Positions 8,019 through 10,557 of a DNA stretch of 10,557 nt are shown piece by piece. Each line of letters opens with the position of its first letter. Within the stretch, counting starts at the first letter, position 1. Origin of the DNA: an uncultured Acidobacteriota bacterium (GTDB lineage Bacteria; Acidobacteriota; Terriglobia; UBA7540); NCBI GenBank assembly GCA_937900045.1, contig CALCEB010000077.1, positions 1 to 10,557 of the forward strand, read 5' to 3'. The notes beneath the pieces are model-generated. The model had not been told where the DNA came from and ran no database searches. It saw only the letters and a list, made by a program, of their open reading frames with translations. A program made the position numbers and the translations under genes.

Positions 8019-9790
8019 TGCGGCCTTCCGGGATTGCGGTATGGAAGCACGGGCCGGACCGCGCCCGGGACACTCGATCCACTCAGGCTGGCTGTGGCCT
8101 CCGAGGGGCTTTCCGGCAGCCGCACCACGCGCGGCGTCATCATGATCATGACTTCCGTTTCCTGAGTTTCGGTGCTGTTATCCGAGACAAAATATTTCAG
8201 GATAGGAACATCCCCCAGGCCCGGCAACCCGGATGTGATCCGAATGGTTTGCGTCTGGATTAAACCGCCCAGCAGACTGGCTTCACCTTCTTTTAGGCGG
8301 ATATCGTGCTCAATACTGCGTTGCGTGAAGGTAGGTTCTTCGATTCCCCCGATATTCACCGAGCTGCCTTCAGCAGAAATATCAATCTTGGCATGAAGGC
8401 TAATCTCCCCATTGGTCGAGACGTGCGGTGTGATGTCCAGGTCTACGCCCACATCCTGATACTGGAATTGAGTATTGGCGAGCAAGCCGAATCCTCCGGT
8501 CTGCGTGGCCACACCGGTAGGTACACCGAAACTACCGGTCGCTATAGGCACCTTCTCTCCAATCTTAACCTTGGCCGTCATGCCGTCCGTCACCCGCACT
8601 TGCGGGTTCTGCAAGATGTGAGTCCTGTTATCGCTAAGGACGGCATTGGCCTGGATTCCAGGAAGAACAATACTGAAGTCCTTAAGTTTCAGGCTGTTAC
8701 CAAGCTTGTCCAAGCCCAATACAGGAATAGTACCGGCGGCAGTGCCCGGTGGATTATAGCCCACTGCCCCCAGTACGTTGCCATTGCCAATGCCGCTCAG
8801 AGGAACAGGATAAAGTCCGAGGTCATTCAGCCGGTCTCGATCTGCCTCAAAAACCGTAATATCAACTAGAACCTCCGCCTTTCCCAGGTCCAAACTGCGA
8901 ATGAGTTGGGTGGCCGCAGCCACTTTGGCAGGCGTGTCACGGATGATGATGGAATTCGATTCCGGATTGTCAAAAACCTGTTGCGCACCCACTACTTGCT
9001 TGAGTGCGGAAAGAATCGCCGTGCGGTCGGCTGGGGTGAGGGGATTCGAAAGGTAAACCGTCTTCAGCACTTGGTTCTCAAGCATCCGCCGGTTATTGGG
9101 TGTATCCGGAATAATCAGAATGGTATTCGGGGTAACCGGCTTCCAGAAGACATTCGCCTCATCGGCTGCCACCTCAATGGCGTCTGCAATTTTGATATTG
9201 GTCAGGTCCAGCGAGATGGGCCGGGGCTGAAAATCATGATAGAAAACCACATTCAAATTCGCAAGTTTTCCTAATGTTTCAAATACCTTGCGGCTATCTG
9301 CTGAAATGTGAAGGTGGGCAATCGGCTCAGCGGGAAGCTCATTCAATTCCACGCCGCCCGTGGTCACGGTGGTGGCGCGGGTCTTCATTGAATTCTTCAG
9401 AGCTTTCTGCCGGGCTTTAACTTCAGCGGCTTGTCGGGCGACGAGCCGAGCCAATTCCTGTCCGGCGGACTCATCCGTAGGGTCGATGCTGATCGCTTTC
9501 TGGAATTCGGCCGCCGCATCGTTCTCACGGTACTCCAGCATATCACGCTTGCCGCGCTCATAGTGTAAATGAGAGGCGCGGGCCCGAGCATCCTGTTCGT
9601 GTATTTGAAAGAGGGGATTGTCCGGCTGGGCCTGCAATGCCTTGTCAAAATCAACGACAGCCGTGTCGTAATCCTTTTGCAATTCGGCCTTACGTCCCTG
9701 GCGGTAAGCTACGTTGGCGGGGCTACAGGCGAAGCAAAGGATCAGACCCGCTCCTGCAATTCCCAACCCGACATAGCGGCTCAAACCCAT
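8015..9790 (-). CDS. gspD: TPR-containing outer-membrane secretin (GspD/PilQ family), probable lipoprotein
   Basis: A 591-residue secretin that forms the outer-membrane gate. The order is: signal peptide (about 1-21) ending at Cys22 (CFAC, a non-standard lipobox), two TPR-like helical repeats (about 26-118, with RQGRKAELQKDYDTAVVDFDKAL and ERG...AAAEFQKAISIDPTD), an N0-like domain (about 156-230), an N1-type domain (about 240-303), and the secretin core (about 305-557) with SDNRTHILQNPQVRV, IGEKVPIATGS, VGVDLDITPHV, EGEASLLGGL and PILKYFVSDNS...VMIMMTPRVV. A short Pro/Ser-rich tail follows. The frame stays open to 10072, but that extension runs through a palindrome and has no recognisable protein pattern; ATG 9790 is the first start that gives a signal peptide, though only AGG three bases upstream supports ribosome binding. 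The TPR part may replace a separate pilotin. It is the first gene of the secretion operon. Confidence 0.9.
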   Translation of the reverse strand: MGLSRYVGLGIAGAGLILCFACSPANVAYRQGRKAELQKDYDTAVVDFDKALQAQPDNPLFQIHEQDARARASHLHYERGKRDMLEYRENDAAAEFQKAISIDPTDESAGQELARLVARQAAEVKARQKALKNSMKTRATTVTTGGVELNELPAEPIAHLHISADSRKVFETLGKLANLNVVFYHDFQPRPISLDLTNIKIADAIEVAADEANVFWKPVTPNTILIIPDTPNNRRMLENQVLKTVYLSNPLTPADRTAILSALKQVVGAQQVFDNPESNSIIIRDTPAKVAAATQLIRSLDLGKAEVLVDITVFEADRDRLNDLGLYPVPLSGIGNGNVLGAVGYNPPGTAAGTIPVLGLDKLGNSLKLKDFSIVLPGIQANAVLSDNRTHILQNPQVRVTDGMTAKVKIGEKVPIATGSFGVPTGVATQTGGFGLLANTQFQYQDVGVDLDITPHVSTNGEISLHAKIDISAEGSSVNIGGIEEPTFTQRSIEHDIRLKEGEASLLGGLIQTQTIRITSGLPGLGDVPILKYFVSDNSTETQETEVMIMMTPRVVRLPESPSEATASLSGSSVPGAVRPVLPYRNPGRPQ

Positions 9791-9829
9791 GCGCCTGAAC
9801 GTACACTCCCAAGCTTTCAAATTCAGTTC

Positions 9830-9858
9830 ATTATGGCCTATCTGCTCGGCATAGGCAA
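9830..9858 (-). promoter_or_regulatory. Candidate sigma-70-type promoter for the secretion operon
   Basis: On the minus strand TTGCCT (9858-9853) and CATAAT (9835-9830) are exactly 17 bp apart, matching the consensus at four and five of six positions. Transcription would start near 9823, giving a leader of about 33 nt before the gspD ATG. It lies 18 bp inside the edge of the large palindrome. It is the best promoter match I found in the gap, without experimental backing. Confidence 0.4.
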
Positions 9859-9875
9859 GCAGCCCTGATTGCCCA

Positions 9876-10011
9876 TAGTGACACAGTTTGCTGTAGCGGC
9901 GCTCGGAGCCTGCCCTGGAAGGGAGCGCCGAACTTGTACCCTCAACGGTTTCCGGCGCTCCCTTCCAGGGCAGGCTCCGAGCGCCGCTACAGCGAAGAAA
10001 CTGAGACACTA
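9876..10011. repeat. Long palindromic element with perfect 41-bp inverted repeat
   Basis: 9890-9930 is the exact reverse complement of 9953-9993 (41 bp), with a 22-nt spacer. A second, imperfect pair of arms lies outside (9876-9889 with 9998-10011, 12 of 14 paired), giving a structure of 136 bp. Each long arm is itself bounded by an 8-bp inverted repeat, CGGCGCTC (9897-9904) and GAGCGCCG (9923-9930), so each half can also fold alone. No ORF of its own and no obvious target-site duplication. Most likely a MITE- or REP-like non-autonomous repeat. Confidence 0.8.
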
Positions 10012-10171
10012 CCTGATTGCCGGTAGTGGGCGATTGTCCGATTGCACGAAGGGACAACCTGTCCGAGGCCACTCCTCGGTTCTGCTGTGGGCGACGTCAA
10101 TGGCTTCCCCTGAAACCGTGCCCCGGAGAAAAAGGACAAAATACCACCATAAAGCGTGGCGGCATGAAACC

Positions 10172-10219
10172 ATAGACGGGAATTGGAAGCTTAAGGTTGT
10201 CCACCCGTCTCCCGTCTAT
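10172..10219 (+). terminator. Hairpin with T run on the plus strand at the accB stop
   Basis: ATAGACGGGA (10172-10181) and TCCCGTCTAT (10210-10219) form a perfect 10-bp stem with a 28-nt loop, and the right arm runs into seven T (10219-10225) on the plus strand. The shape is that of an intrinsic terminator for plus-strand transcription, yet no plus-strand gene is present; on the minus strand no T run follows the stem. It overlaps the accB TAG codon (10216-10218). CCCGTCT is repeated in tandem (10204-10217), allowing an alternative pairing. Confidence 0.3.
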
Positions 10220-10557
10220 TTTTTTACTGAAGGTTTGATGGCGAAAAGAGACTGCCCATACTCCACCGGCTGTCCGTTTTCCACATAAACTCTTACGACT
10301 TCACCGGTAACTTCGGATTCAATCTCGTTCATCAACTTCATGGCTTCAATGATGCAGAGTGTCTGCCCAACCTGAACCACATCACCCGGGTTCACGAAAG
10401 CCGGGGCATTGGGAGCGGGAGAACCGTAAAAGGTGCCGACAATCGGTGACTTGATAATGTGAAGCCCCTCTGGGGTCTCGCTGGTTGGCTCGGGACGGGC
10501 CGCAACCTGGGGTGTTAGTTGCGGAACAGGAGACGGGAAGGAATTTGAAGCCAGAGT
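10216..10557 (-). CDS. accB: AccB, biotin carboxyl carrier protein of acetyl-CoA carboxylase (C-terminal part)
   Basis: The minus-strand frame is open from the window edge to a TAG at 10216, giving 113 visible residues. The first 32 are a Pro/Ala/Ser/Thr-rich linker; the rest is a complete biotinyl domain beginning IIKSPIVGTFY, with the AccB-specific thumb segment (SPAPNAPAFVNPGD) and the biotinylation motif EAMKLM, whose Lys (visible residue 74, codon 10336-10338) carries biotin. The thumb separates AccB from the lipoyl and other biotinyl domains. In fatty acid synthesis this Lys-biotin is carboxylated by AccC and delivers the carboxyl group to acetyl-CoA by AccA/AccD. The N-terminus and start lie outside. 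accC, which commonly follows accB, is not downstream here; the gspD gap is. Confidence 0.93.
   Translation of the reverse strand, partial: TLASNSFPSPVPQLTPQVAARPEPTSETPEGLHIIKSPIVGTFYGSPAPNAPAFVNPGDVVQVGQTLCIIEAMKLMNEIESEVTGEVVRVYVENGQPVEYGQSLFAIKPSVKK

Larger units (their letters stand above)
9791..10215. other. Non-coding gap between accB and gspD
   Basis: This 425-bp stretch holds the candidate gspD promoter (9830-9858), the long palindrome (9876-10011), a small perfect hairpin (CCGAGG at 10063-10068 with CCTCGG at 10074-10079), a GGACA/TGTCC hairpin (10052-10064), and the hairpin near the accB stop (10172-10219). Between 10080 and 10171 I see nothing recognisable. The open frames crossing it on both strands have no protein-like pattern. 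No RNA gene was recognised. Confidence 0.6.

Noticed and set aside
9791..10072. 94-residue N-terminal extension of the secretin
   Set aside because: It would put a signal peptide in the middle of the protein and translate through the palindrome; the ATG at 9790 is immediately followed by a signal peptide and has a candidate promoter upstream.
9869..10288. Plus-strand open frame of 139 codons across the accB-gspD gap
   Set aside because: It runs through both arms of the palindrome and into the antisense of accB and has no protein-like pattern.

Overview
The window holds one long block of genes, all on the minus strand, so transcription runs from high to low coordinates. It encodes an envelope-spanning machine of the type II secretion / type IV pilus superfamily. 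In transcription order: the 3' end of accB (biotin carboxyl carrier protein), a 425-bp gap dominated by a very long inverted repeat, gspD (TPR-secretin lipoprotein), two pseudopilin genes of the GspG type, gspF/pilC (inner-membrane platform), gspE/pilB (assembly ATPase), pilM-, pilN- and pilO-like genes, a PilP/GspC-like gene, a divergent pseudopilin-like gene and, after a likely terminator, the first 35 codons of a separate lipoprotein gene that leaves the window.

Organism: moderately high G+C, no foreign-looking coding segments, and a compact order secretin-pseudopilins-F-E-M-N-O-P-pseudopilin. From general knowledge this resembles loci of Acidobacteriota, probably an uncultivated member. 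That is an inference from gene order and protein style, not a marker-based assignment.

How the genes work together: pseudopilins are inserted in the inner membrane and matured by a prepilin peptidase (not encoded here). GspE hydrolyses ATP to drive GspF, which polymerises pseudopilins. PilM/N/O and the PilP/GspC-like protein form the alignment subcomplex linking the cytoplasmic motor to the outer-membrane secretin GspD. The alignment module is of the pilus (PilMNOP) type, while the pseudopilins resemble GspG, so the locus is a hybrid. No PilT retraction ATPase, no GspH/I/J/K set and no prepilin peptidase are seen.

The coding part looks conventional. The least explained parts are the gaps. 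Three of them hold inverted-repeat elements: 9876-10011 (with a perfect 41-bp stem), 7459-7528 (same CTGTAGCGGC terminus, apparently the same family) and 6934-6991 (a different TCAGC-type element, its 12-nt core repeated at 5602-5613). Two of them directly follow the two pseudopilin genes. A plausible sigma-70-type promoter for gspD lies between the largest palindrome and the gspD start.
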